A stretch of DNA of 7,538 bases. Origin: Lachnospiraceae bacterium UBA7199. Lineage in GTDB: Bacteria > Bacillota > Clostridia > Lachnospirales > Lachnospiraceae. Positions 1 to 6,403 of the stretch are shown here, in pieces. The position numbers and the translations under genes are program-made. Numbering within the stretch: the stretch's first letter is position 1; each line of letters opens with the position of its first letter. The stretch is from positions 1 to 7,538 of the forward strand of contig DKUR01000094.1 in the NCBI GenBank assembly GCA_002490775.1, written 5' to 3'. The notes beneath the pieces are model-generated. The model did not search any database, was not told where the DNA came from, and worked only from the letters and a program-made list of their open reading frames with translations.

Positions 1-37
1 CATTATCACAAGTTAATAACAAATTTAGGAATAATAT

Positions 38-67
38 TTGACAAAAAAGGCCTTCGCATGGTATGAT
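38..67 (+). promoter_or_regulatory. Sigma-A promoter with extended -10 for the His/Cys-repeat protein gene or its leader RNA
   Basis: The -35 box TTGACA (38-43) is a perfect consensus. The -10 box TATGAT (62-67) matches five of six positions. The spacer is 18 nt, and TG at 59-60, one base before the -10, makes it an extended -10 promoter. Transcription is expected to start near 74. The spacer contains the 8-bp palindrome AAGGCCTT (47-54), which may be chance. This is one of the two strongest promoters in the window. It fires into a short leader that carries a terminator-like hairpin at 120-155 before the coding region at 206. Confidence 0.8.
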
Positions 68-119
68 CTAAACACTTACCGCTTAGAAATCCAATTAAAT
101 ATGTGAATTGTTATGGATG

Positions 120-155
120 ACCTGTCTATGGAAGTTTCATGGACAGGTTTTGTTT
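120..155 (+). terminator. Intrinsic terminator-like hairpin in the leader (possible attenuator or end of a small RNA)
   Basis: The left arm (120-130) and right arm (138-148) form an 11-bp stem with a single T:G wobble and a 7-nt loop, followed by TTTTGTTTG. This has the shape of a Rho-independent terminator. Because a strong promoter lies just upstream at 38-67, the hairpin sits inside the leader of the gene starting at 206, not necessarily at the end of a gene outside the window. It could attenuate that gene or end a transcript of about 80 nt. Only weak alternative pairings are visible (ATCCA at 89-93 with TGGAT at 114-118; CTTACC at 75-80 with GGTAAG at 195-200, which overlaps the ribosome binding site). 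I do not recognise a known riboswitch. Confidence 0.65.
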
Positions 156-205
156 GTCTGAGAATAAAGATATTTAAATGAATTTTAGGTAGGAGGTAAG
201 ATATA

Positions 206-2008
206 ATGAGACAGATTATTTTAAAGAAGAAAAAGAAGATCAAGGTGCGTAGATGCCGCAGGGGGATAAAATGCATACTTTCAACAGCGGCAGTTTTTTT
301 TATTTTGGCAGGAACGCCTTTGCTTGTATATGGAAGTGAGGAGACAAAGGAAAACACGCAGATGCCCCGGGAGGTTATCACACAGATTTTTCATAAACAT
401 GTGGGAAGCAGTACCCAGCAGGGAGAGTGTTATTGTGTGCCTATTTCCCACCAGCATGAAGGAAATGAGAAAGATGGAGGCACCTGCTACCAGACGCCGG
501 TTTATCACAGGCATGATGGAAATGAAAATGAAGGCAGCGGCTGTTATACAAAACCGGTTTATCATGAACACCTTGGGGATGAAATACAGGGTGGAGGCTG
601 CTATGAGGAGATCACTCATTCCCACATCACAGAATGTTATGAGAAGGCGGAGTGTTTGATGCACCATGCACCGGACGGGAACATACTTGAAACATGGACT
701 GATACTTGTTTTGGCCACGGACAGACAACCTTTGGAAAATCAAAGGGAACTGCCACACATAATGACTGTGGCAAAGGGCAGGAGGAAAGAATTTACCGGT
801 ATTGTCTGACTTGTGGTTCTGTCAGCCCTTCCACACACTCTTATCAAAAGTTAGTTTGCCAGACACAGGAAGGAACAGTTACAGGATATCAGCGAAACTG
901 CGGCAAAGATGAAACATCCATAGACGGTTATACGACAGACTGCGGCTTGGAAGAAGCAGAAATAGAAGGGTACTCTATTAGCTGCAAAAAGACAGTGGAT
1001 GGATATGGACTAGGGTGTGGACTGACTGAAAACCAGCTTTGCGGCAGACTGATCATAAGGAATGAAACTGAGGGAAAGGCAGAGAAAGCAGTTTTAAGCG
1101 TTCACTTAGAGGACCTGACCGGAGGCAGGTTAAAGCTGTGCGAGCCTGCTTATGAATGGCAGGATGAAAACGGACAGCTGCTTGGTCATGGAGAAAAAAT
1201 AGAAGTAAATGAAAATGGCAGCTATACGGTATTTGTCAGGCTGGAAAATAAGGATGTGGATAAAGCCGGATTGTACGGCAGTATTTTAATCGATAATATA
1301 GAAAAGGTAAATTCCAGCCAGGAGCCTTTTCCAACGCAAACGCCTAAAGCGCAGGCCACAGCAGTACCAGAAGAGGATGGCAATTCTTCCTTAGAGGGTG
1401 ATGACTCAAATAGTGAAGAAACAGCAGCACAGATACCGCAAACCGGAAATAGGAAAGAAGCAGCCGAGGGTGTGGAAGAGGCAGAGGAATTAAGTCAGTC
1501 TGTGGTCAAAACCAAAAAAGCGTTTGTGCCGGAAAAAATAGAAGCATCTCCTTTTCCTGAAAAATCACCTGTTATAAAAGAAAGCCAGAAAGTAGCACTG
1601 GAAGAATATGAGGCTTTGGCGGAAAGGGATGTAGTGAAAGAAGAGGTAAAGAAACCTAAATTTTTTGATATGCCGGCAGTAAGGATTATTGCTGTATCCG
1701 GCAGTGTTCTTTCTTTAATGCTGGCTTTGGCGATGCTGTTTGTCTATTTCAGGCGGAGTGTAAGGGTGTTTAATGATGACGGAGAAGGACACATGCTCTT
1801 TTTAGGACGATGTCTGGTAAAATATGAAAATGATTGTTATAAGGTGGTAATCTCGGAGACTATGGAAGAAAAAGCCTGTACCAATAGATACTGCATTAAG
1901 CCAGGACTATTTCGAATCGGAAAAAAGGAAGGAGAAGAGATGATGATTATAAAAGGAAACAAAAGTGTTACTTCCTATTTAGATAAGGAAATGATAGTAA
2001 TGCTGTAA
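206..2008 (+). CDS. Membrane-anchored extracellular His/Cys-rich repeat protein, function unknown
   Basis: I do not recognise a named function. The start ATG has an AGGAGGT site (191-197) 8 nt upstream. In order: a very basic N-terminus (residues 1-22, with KKKKK and RR pairs), a hydrophobic signal segment (23-42) with a possible cleavage after Gly43, then five HxH units at residues 63, 82, 101, 120 and 138. Cys-Tyr occurs at 75, 94, 113 and 132. A Cys-rich part follows (H185xxC188, C200xxC203), then a second repeat of Cys-Gly and Gly-Tyr (218-272). Residues 280-368 look like one beta-sandwich domain. An acidic, Pro-rich linker (372-485) leads to a single membrane helix (492-515), followed by RR and a cytoplasmic tail (516-600) with four Cys. 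The topology is type I: repeats outside, tail inside. The dense His and Cys suggest metal binding or disulfide cross-linking, but this is inference. It appears monocistronic, with its own promoter and a hairpin-bearing leader. The family style recalls repeat proteins seen in gut Lachnospiraceae. Confidence 0.85.
   Translation: MRQIILKKKKKIKVRRCRRGIKCILSTAAVFFILAGTPLLVYGSEETKENTQMPREVITQIFHKHVGSSTQQGECYCVPISHQHEGNEKDGGTCYQTPVYHRHDGNENEGSGCYTKPVYHEHLGDEIQGGGCYEEITHSHITECYEKAECLMHHAPDGNILETWTDTCFGHGQTTFGKSKGTATHNDCGKGQEERIYRYCLTCGSVSPSTHSYQKLVCQTQEGTVTGYQRNCGKDETSIDGYTTDCGLEEAEIEGYSISCKKTVDGYGLGCGLTENQLCGRLIIRNETEGKAEKAVLSVHLEDLTGGRLKLCEPAYEWQDENGQLLGHGEKIEVNENGSYTVFVRLENKDVDKAGLYGSILIDNIEKVNSSQEPFPTQTPKAQATAVPEEDGNSSLEGDDSNSEETAAQIPQTGNRKEAAEGVEEAEELSQSVVKTKKAFVPEKIEASPFPEKSPVIKESQKVALEEYEALAERDVVKEEVKKPKFFDMPAVRIIAVSGSVLSLMLALAMLFVYFRRSVRVFNDDGEGHMLFLGRCLVKYENDCYKVVISETMEEKACTNRYCIKPGLFRIGKKEGEEMMIIKGNKSVTSYLDKEMIVML
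392..625 (+). repeat. In-gene tandem repeat: five HxH / four GGxCY units, 19-residue period
   Basis: The repeat covers residues 63-140 of the protein starting at 206. HxH pairs fall at 63-65, 82-84, 101-103, 120-122 and 138-140, spaced exactly 19, 19, 19 and 18 residues. Each HxH is followed by a Gly, an acidic/polar stretch, a Gly-rich turn, then Cys-Tyr (75, 94, 113, 132, also 19 apart) and a Pro-Val/Ile-Tyr/Ser run into the next HxH. The consensus is roughly HxHxGxxxxGGxCYxxPVYH. Spacing is strict at the protein level while the DNA copies have diverged, which suggests selection on the peptide and not a recent duplication. Confidence 0.9.
857..1021 (+). repeat. In-gene second repeat: Cys-Gly / Gly-Tyr units, 14-residue period
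   Basis: The repeat covers residues 218-272 of the protein starting at 206. Gly-Tyr occurs at 227, 241, 255 and 266, and Cys at 218, 232, 246, 260 and 271, so the spacing is 14, 14, 14 and 11 residues. The unit reads roughly Cys-Gly-(Lys/Leu)-x-Glu-x-x-Ile-x-Gly-Tyr-x-x-x. It is distinct from the upstream HxH repeat in both length and composition. The regular cysteines could form a ladder of disulfides or metal sites outside the cell. Confidence 0.8.
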
Positions 2009-2044
2009 AGGCAGCAGTTCAATTGAATTATTTATAAAATCCCC

Positions 2045-2073
2045 TTGATTTTGCATATTGAACGTGATAGACT
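2045..2073 (+). promoter_or_regulatory. Probable sigma-A promoter of the amino-acid ABC importer operon
   Basis: TTGATT (2045-2050) and TAGACT (2068-2073) are separated by 17 nt, with TG at 2065-2066 giving an extended -10; each box matches four of six consensus positions. A second, weaker candidate is TTGAAC (2058-2063) with TTTATA (2081-2086), also 17 nt apart. Either would place the transcript start at or shortly before the palindrome at 2093-2110, so a repressor bound there could block initiation or early elongation. The choice between the two cannot be settled by eye. Confidence 0.5.
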
Positions 2074-2092
2074 CGTAGTGTTTATAGAAATA

Positions 2093-2110
2093 GATGCATA
2101 TTTATGCATA
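2093..2110 (+). promoter_or_regulatory. ARG-box-like palindromic operator upstream of the binding-protein gene
   Basis: A perfect inverted repeat, ATGCATA (2094-2100), TT, TATGCAT (2103-2109), lies just before the ribosome binding site at 2112-2116. Its core reads TGCAT-ATTT-ATGCA. The well-known ArgR/AhrC operator has the form TGAAT-WWWW-ATTCA, so 12 of 14 core positions agree and the two differences are symmetric. The position fits repression of an amino-acid importer. No arginine repressor gene is in the window, so the assignment rests only on motif shape and context; a generic palindrome for another regulator is possible. Confidence 0.5.
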
Positions 2111-2124
2111 AGGAGGAGAGACGT

Positions 2125-2928
2125 ATGAAAAAATTATTGGCTTTATTTTTGGTAGGAGTAATGACTACGTGTATGCTTACAGCCTGTGGAAGCAAGGAAA
2201 CCAATGGGGCGGCGGGAAGTGATGCTGCACAGGAAGAAGCTGGCGCTGAAGACGTGCTGGCAGATGGGGTGCTTACTGTTGGAACCAATGCTGAATTTCC
2301 GCCTTTTGAGTTTGTAGATGACAATGGCGAGCCGGATGGCTTTGACATTGCGCTGATTAAAGCAATTGGCGAAAAGCTTGGTGTGACTGTTGAGGTGGAA
2401 AACATGGAATTTGATTCTCTGGTATCTTCCATTGGAAGTAAGATTGACGTTGCAATTGCAGGCATGACAGTGACCGATGAAAGAAAGGGTTCTGTTGACT
2501 TTTCATCTCCTTACTATGAGGCAGTTCAGTATGTAATTGTACCAGCAGGTTCTGAAATTGCAACAGCAGAGGACTTAGTTGGCAAAACAATCGGCGTTCA
2601 GCTTGGAACCACCGGCGATTTTATTGCAAGCGATGATATTGCAGATACTACTGTAAATCAATATAATAAAGGTGTGGATGCGGTAAATGATCTGCTGAAC
2701 GGAAGAGTGGACTGTGTGATTATTGATAAAAATCCTGCCCTAGTATTTGCAAGCAAATTTGAAGGCCAGGTGGTTGCACTTGATGGGGCACAGTTTGAAT
2801 TCGGGGTAGAGGAATATGCAATTGCACTGCCAAAGGGAGATACAGCCCTAGCTGAAAAGATCAATGCAGCTCTTGAAGAAATTAAAGCAGATGGAACCTT
2901 TGACAAGTTAGTTGAAACTTATATCTAA
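2125..2928 (+). CDS. Amino-acid ABC transporter substrate-binding lipoprotein (SBP family 3)
   Basis: This is the extracellular receptor that captures a polar or basic amino acid and hands it to the permease encoded next. The 267-residue protein begins at ATG 2125, which has GGAGG at 2112-2116, 8 nt upstream. An in-frame ATG at 2104 lies inside the operator palindrome, has no ribosome binding site and would spoil the signal peptide, so I reject it. Residues 1-20 are a lipoprotein signal with the lipobox Leu-Thr-Ala-Cys; Cys21 would be lipidated. An Ala/Glu/Asp-rich linker (25-46) follows. The family 3 fold starts near 49 with GTNAEFPPFEF (53-63) and GFDIAL (72-77). By analogy with HisJ, Arg120 in TDER should bind the ligand carboxylate and Asp201 in IIDK the amino group; F58 and F61 may stack on the ligand. 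The specificity is not certain: the ARG-box-like site hints at arginine, but cystine, glutamine or other polar amino acids remain possible. Confidence 0.92.
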   Translation: MKKLLALFLVGVMTTCMLTACGSKETNGAAGSDAAQEEAGAEDVLADGVLTVGTNAEFPPFEFVDDNGEPDGFDIALIKAIGEKLGVTVEVENMEFDSLVSSIGSKIDVAIAGMTVTDERKGSVDFSSPYYEAVQYVIVPAGSEIATAEDLVGKTIGVQLGTTGDFIASDDIADTTVNQYNKGVDAVNDLLNGRVDCVIIDKNPALVFASKFEGQVVALDGAQFEFGVEEYAIALPKGDTALAEKINAALEEIKADGTFDKLVETYI

Positions 2929-2984
2929 GGATAGACACGGATTTGCAAAAGAAGTGGCTGATTTAAGTTGTATAGAAGGAATTG

Positions 2985-3024
2985 TAAAAGAGGATAGCAT
3001 AAAAATACATGCTGTCCTCTTTTA
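2985..3024 (+). terminator. Strong hairpin between binding-protein and permease genes (partial terminator)
   Basis: Arms 2985-3000 and 3009-3024 form a 16-bp stem with one T:G wobble and an 8-nt loop. The stem has A-rich sequence on its left side and CTCTTTT on its right, the usual look of a bidirectional Rho-independent terminator, although the T run is inside the stem and is followed by AAAGAAAG. It sits between the binding-protein stop and the permease start. In binding-protein-dependent importers such a structure commonly lets the receptor be made in excess over the membrane parts, by partial termination and by protecting the upstream mRNA 3' end. I see no convincing separate promoter for the permease. 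Confidence 0.7.
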
Positions 3025-3048
3025 AAGAAAGAGAAAGGAACTTATGAT

Positions 3049-3750
3049 ATGCAGGCGTGGTTAGAGGAAGTTGGCAGGCGGTTTGAGGTGGCATTTATCA
3101 CCGGTGACAGGTGGAAGCTTTATATAAAGGGACTGGGCGTCACACTGGAAATAGCATTCTTTGCAGCAATTTTGGGACTAATAATTGGTACAATCATTGC
3201 CCTTATGAAGCTTTCTACGAAGAGAAACGGAAAAAAGACCATATGGGCAAGGATTGCCAATGTTTACATAGATGTGATCAGAGGAACGCCTTCAGTATTA
3301 CAGCTTTTAATTATGTGGTTTATTATTATGTCAAGCTGTAAGAACGGTATGCTGGTTGCAGTGCTGTCCTTTGGCATTAACAGCGGCGCTTATGTGGCAG
3401 AGATTGTCCGTGCCGGAATTCTGGCAGTAGATAAAGGACAAAGTGAAGCGGGGCGTTCTCTTGGACTTTCCAAATCACAGACCATGATTTATATTATTAT
3501 TCCACAGGCGGTCAAAAATGTGCTGCCGCCCATTGGAAATGAATTTATTGTCCTTTTAAAGGAAACCGCTATTGTAGGTTATGTGAGTATGACGGACCTT
3601 ACCAGAACAGCTAATCAGATCTCATCAAGAACCTTTGAAGCCTTTATGCCGCTGATTGGAGCTGCGGTAATTTACTTTGTCATTATAAAAATATTGACAG
3701 TGCTGTTGGATAAATTGGAGAGGAGGCTGCGTAAAAGTGATAATCGTTAA
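3049..3750 (+). CDS. Amino-acid ABC transporter permease (HisM/GlnP family)
   Basis: This is the membrane channel subunit of the importer, probably a homodimer because only one permease gene is present. The 233-residue length is normal. ATG 3049 has AAAGGA at 3034-3039, 9 nt upstream; the overlapping ATG at 3044 opens only a six-codon frame. A cytoplasmic/amphipathic start (1-27) leads to a first helix (about 31-53). The RGTP motif (78-81) precedes further helices at about 84-96 and 101-120, with the family-typical INSGAYVAEI run at 110-119. The EAA loop that docks on the ATPase starts at Glu133-Ala-Gly-Arg-Ser-Leu-Gly (133-139) and runs to PPIGNE (160-165). Later helices lie at about 168-185 and 200-222, then a basic tail. 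The gene overlaps the ATPase gene by 14 nt, implying translational coupling. Confidence 0.93.
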   Translation: MQAWLEEVGRRFEVAFITGDRWKLYIKGLGVTLEIAFFAAILGLIIGTIIALMKLSTKRNGKKTIWARIANVYIDVIRGTPSVLQLLIMWFIIMSSCKNGMLVAVLSFGINSGAYVAEIVRAGILAVDKGQSEAGRSLGLSKSQTMIYIIIPQAVKNVLPPIGNEFIVLLKETAIVGYVSMTDLTRTANQISSRTFEAFMPLIGAAVIYFVIIKILTVLLDKLERRLRKSDNR

Positions 3751-4462
3751 AGACCTGCATAAAAAATTTGAAGATAATAACCATGTACTGCGGGGAGTGA
3801 ACTATCATGTTCATCAGGGAGAAAAGATTGTAATTGTGGGACCGTCTGGTTCAGGCAAGAGTACCTTCCTGCGCTGCCTTAATCTTCTGGAAACCCCTAC
3901 AAGCGGTGAAATCTGGTTTGACGGACAATTGATCACAGATCCCAAAATAAATATCGACAAAATCAGAGAACATATGGGAATGGTATTCCAAAATTTTAAT
4001 TTATTTAACAATCTTTCCATTATGGATAACATAACATTAGCGCCTGTAAAGCTTAAGCTGATGGGGAAGGAAGAGGCAAAAGAAAACGCTCTTAAGCTTC
4101 TTTCCAGAGTCGGGCTTACAGATAAGGCAGATGCATTTCCAAGTCAGCTTTCCGGCGGGCAAAAGCAGAGAATTGCAATTGTCAGATCTTTGGCTATGAA
4201 TCCCAGGGTCATGCTGTTTGATGAACCTACTTCAGCCCTCGATCCTGAAATGGTAGGTGAGGTTTTGGATGTTATGAAGGAACTTGCAGATTCAGGAATG
4301 ACTATGGTGGTAGTAACTCATGAAATGGGTTTTGCAAGAGAAGTAGGAACAAAGGTGCTTTTCATGGATGAAGGAATCATCATGGAAGAAAATACACCGG
4401 CAGAGTTTTTTGGCAGCCCTAAATGTGAAAGACTACAGGATTTTCTGTCGAAGGTTTTATAA
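3737..4462 (+). CDS. Amino-acid ABC transporter ATP-binding protein (HisP/GlnQ family)
   Basis: This cytoplasmic ATPase powers the importer. The 241-residue protein has every motif of an active ABC ATPase: Walker A GPSGSGKST (35-43), Q-loop Gln85 in VFQNFNLF, signature LSGGQKQR (138-145), Walker B VMLFDEP (158-164) with catalytic Glu163, D-loop SALD (166-169) and the switch His195 in VTHEM. The length and C-terminus (FFGSPKCERLQDFLSKVL) are typical of polar amino-acid importers. The start is GTG at 3737 inside the 3' end of the permease gene, in a different frame, with GGAGG at 3722-3726, 10 nt upstream; a GTG start plus overlap suggests coupled translation. Only 6 bp separate its stop from the stop of the convergent membrane-protein gene. 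Confidence 0.95.
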   Translation: MIIVKDLHKKFEDNNHVLRGVNYHVHQGEKIVIVGPSGSGKSTFLRCLNLLETPTSGEIWFDGQLITDPKINIDKIREHMGMVFQNFNLFNNLSIMDNITLAPVKLKLMGKEEAKENALKLLSRVGLTDKADAFPSQLSGGQKQRIAIVRSLAMNPRVMLFDEPTSALDPEMVGEVLDVMKELADSGMTMVVVTHEMGFAREVGTKVLFMDEGIIMEENTPAEFFGSPKCERLQDFLSKVL

Positions 4463-4468
4463 GAAGTT

Positions 4469-6316
4469 TTAGGAGCCTGATTCAGAGACAGGCATCAATG
4501 TAGTGATCAGGTAAAAGGGCAGGGAGAAGACCATAAAGTACACATACCTGAATTCCGTTGCAACAGGCGTTGCAATCAACACTGTAAAAAGCAGTGCTGC
4601 GCTGGGGAGATACAAGATCAGCTTTGCTTTTTCCCCACGGATAAGGACATTCCCTATACAGAAGATAAGCACCCAGCAGGCGGCACCCATGCTCCAAAGG
4701 GTGCCATAAAGGGGAAGCATACTGCCCAGCTTTATGGCGATTTCTTTTCCTTTGACCACAAGCGGGCCACGGATAAGGGGTGTGTGGGACACTCCTAAAG
4801 TGGTTGCGCTGACGCCTTCTGCGTCTGCTACAGGATAAAAGGAATCAGGGTACCAGTAGCCATAAGTCTGGTGGATGTAAGCCCTAAGATAGTCGCCCGG
4901 ATATCGGAGGCCAAGACTGATCCACAGCTTAAAAAATTCTCTCTTGTGCGCTTCTAAATAGGACTGATTTCCAGCCCGTACCAGTTCTTTCATGTTATCT
5001 GCAAAGTAAGGATTATATAATTCCTTAATATAGGTTAGATCAATCACATTCTCTATCAGTTCAAGTTCTTCCGGTGAAAGCTCCCGGTCATTGCAGAGCA
5101 CTGCGCTGATCTGCTGTGTGGGAATGGATAAGGATTCAATTAAGTCCGGTTGTGTGACAGCGAAAGCATTCATAACCGGAATTTTTATGATAAGAACAGT
5201 GCCCAGAATGCCAAGCAAAACTGGATACATGAGCCTTACTTTTTTCCTAAAATGAATCAGTAAAAATGGCAGGCACAGCAAAAAGGCATACCAGCCATTG
5301 GAACGGAACAGACACAGCATAAGCCCGGACACAATATAAATACACCAATTAAGAATCTGCTGCCTGCGGCAGTGAAAGAGCGGTATTTCACTGTTTGTCG
5401 AAGAGGCCGCGGTGGTAAAGCCAAGACGCATCAGAGCACAGCTAAAGCAAAGGATGGCGGCAGAAAAAGGGATATCCTTCCATAAAGTTACGGAATATAC
5501 GCCATGATAGGGAATCAATGCATAAAACAAGGTGCATAAAAAGCTGATGCAGGGATTGATACGGCAGAGTTTTAGCGTGTTTATAAAGTAAGAAACGCTA
5601 AAAGCAAGAATGCACATCTGAAAAAAGGTATAAAAGGAAAGGGCAACAAGCATACTGCCTGTAAGTTGATAGCCAATGCTGTAAAGCAGTTTGATTAACA
5701 GGGTATGTACCCAGGGATGATGATTGCTGTAGGGATTAACACCAAGTACCTGTTCAAACTGGACAATACTGTCAGGCGTCATGATTCCCGGATATTGATA
5801 TAGAAAATAAGGGAGCCAGCACAGCATACATAAAAGAAAGGCACATAAGCCTGAATGCAGTACATAAAATCCCTTTATGGATTTTTTCTTGCTCTGTTTG
5901 TTGTATAGATCAGAAAAAAGAAATCTGTTTAAACGTGGCTTATTTGTGGTAAATAAAAAAAGAAATGCCAAAAGGCGGTAGAACAAAAATACGAAGCCTA
6001 AGAATACCGCAGTAAGGATGCCAAACCGGAATAAGGGGCTGGTCAGATTTTCTATGTATTTAGGAGAATCTACAGCCATATATAGGATCGTAAAAAGAAC
6101 AGCGGTAAGACCGGAAACGTTACGGAGACATTTCCTGCGGTCAAATTCATATTGTGATACGCTTCTGTCTTCATAGCAGTAAAAAAGGAAAACAAGGAGA
6201 AAGAAAACCAAAGTTAATATATTGCCCGGTTCCATGCGTCCTGCCTTCATAAGCGCCCATGTGGTAAAAAAGCTTTGAATCATTGTGAGAAAAGGTTTGA
6301 GCTTAACAGCTTTCAT
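4469..6316 (-). CDS. Large polytopic membrane protein, DUF6020/GT-C-like
   Basis: The 615-residue integral membrane protein has roughly 10-12 hydrophobic helices. ATG (6314-6316, complement) is preceded by AGGAG (6325-6329, complement) with 8-nt spacing. After the early helices (about 33-48, 68-82, 98-122) and a basic cytoplasmic loop (125-148) comes a helix (153-173) followed by PGIMTPDS (176-183) and SNHHP (197-201) in what should be an outside loop. Further marks are LWKD (278-281) at a helix start and FRSNG (337-341). From memory this motif set (PDS, NHHP, WKD, RxNG) is that of the DUF6020 family. An acidic residue in the first large outer loop is also usual in GT-C glycosyltransferases that use lipid-linked sugars, so a role in adding sugar to an envelope polymer or lipid is plausible but inferred. 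It is divergent from a family 2 glycosyltransferase gene and has its own strong promoter. Confidence 0.8.
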   Translation of the reverse strand: MKAVKLKPFLTMIQSFFTTWALMKAGRMEPGNILTLVFFLLVFLFYCYEDRSVSQYEFDRRKCLRNVSGLTAVLFTILYMAVDSPKYIENLTSPLFRFGILTAVFLGFVFLFYRLLAFLFLFTTNKPRLNRFLFSDLYNKQSKKKSIKGFYVLHSGLCAFLLCMLCWLPYFLYQYPGIMTPDSIVQFEQVLGVNPYSNHHPWVHTLLIKLLYSIGYQLTGSMLVALSFYTFFQMCILAFSVSYFINTLKLCRINPCISFLCTLFYALIPYHGVYSVTLWKDIPFSAAILCFSCALMRLGFTTAASSTNSEIPLFHCRRQQILNWCIYIVSGLMLCLFRSNGWYAFLLCLPFLLIHFRKKVRLMYPVLLGILGTVLIIKIPVMNAFAVTQPDLIESLSIPTQQISAVLCNDRELSPEELELIENVIDLTYIKELYNPYFADNMKELVRAGNQSYLEAHKREFFKLWISLGLRYPGDYLRAYIHQTYGYWYPDSFYPVADAEGVSATTLGVSHTPLIRGPLVVKGKEIAIKLGSMLPLYGTLWSMGAACWVLIFCIGNVLIRGEKAKLILYLPSAALLFTVLIATPVATEFRYVYFMVFSLPFYLITTLMPVSESGS

Positions 6317-6360
6317 GGCAATAACTCCTGTTCCTGAAATGTTTCTTATGATATACTCAA

Positions 6361-6389
6361 AATATAGTGGAATTAGACGTGGTTGTCAA
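6361..6389 (-). promoter_or_regulatory. Near-perfect sigma-A promoter for the polytopic membrane-protein gene
   Basis: On the minus strand TTGACA (complement of 6384-6389) is separated by exactly 17 nt from TATATT (complement of 6361-6366). The -35 is perfect and the -10 matches five of six bases. Transcription would start near 6354, about 38 nt before the start codon at 6316. The -35 is embedded in the inverted repeat at 6382-6403, which suggests that a regulator could compete with RNA polymerase here. Confidence 0.78.
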
Positions 6390-6403
6390 CTGTCACTGAC
6401 AAC
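6382..6403. promoter_or_regulatory. Inverted repeat in the divergent promoter region, candidate operator
   Basis: GTTGTCA (6382-6388) and TGACAAC (6397-6403) are perfect inverted 7-bp arms with an 8-bp gap. A third half site, TGTCA at 6391-6395, lies between them, 7 bp from TGTCA at 6384-6388. The left arm overlaps the -35 of the minus-strand gene, while the whole element sits in the expected leader of the plus-strand glycosyltransferase gene, a few bases before its ribosome binding site (GAGG at 6407-6410). It could be an operator affecting both genes or a leader hairpin on the plus-strand mRNA. The promoter of the plus-strand gene is unclear: TATACT (6352-6357) and TATAGT (6363-6368) are possible -10 boxes without a good -35. 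Confidence 0.5.

Noticed and set aside
392..625. Regular repeat spacing of 57 nt, which could suggest a CRISPR or satellite array
   Set aside because: The period is 19 codons in frame, the DNA copies are diverged and there are no identical repeats with unique spacers; it is a protein repeat.
281..718. 145-codon open frame on the minus strand across the repeat region
   Set aside because: It is antisense to the repeats of the real gene, has no good ribosome binding site and its composition mirrors the repeat codons; taken as a shadow.
1433..1447. IPQTG (residues 410-414 of the repeat protein) resembles an LPxTG sortase signal
   Set aside because: It is followed by charged residues and not directly by a hydrophobic helix and basic tail; the membrane helix lies about 80 residues later and is followed by an 85-residue domain, so it is not a sorting signal.
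2001..2027. Short hairpin TGCTG/CAGCA over the stop of the repeat protein gene, followed by the palindrome TTCAATTGAA
   Set aside because: The stem is only 5 bp, there is no T run directly after it and the palindrome has no loop; not supportable as a terminator.
2104..2124. Upstream in-frame ATG that would add seven residues to the binding protein
   Set aside because: It lies inside the operator palindrome with no ribosome binding site; ATG 2125 has GGAGG at correct spacing and gives a normal lipoprotein signal.
2943..2976. Possible internal promoter (TTGCAA and TATAGA) before the permease gene
   Set aside because: The spacing is 22 nt, too long for sigma-A, and it would lie upstream of the hairpin at 2985-3024.
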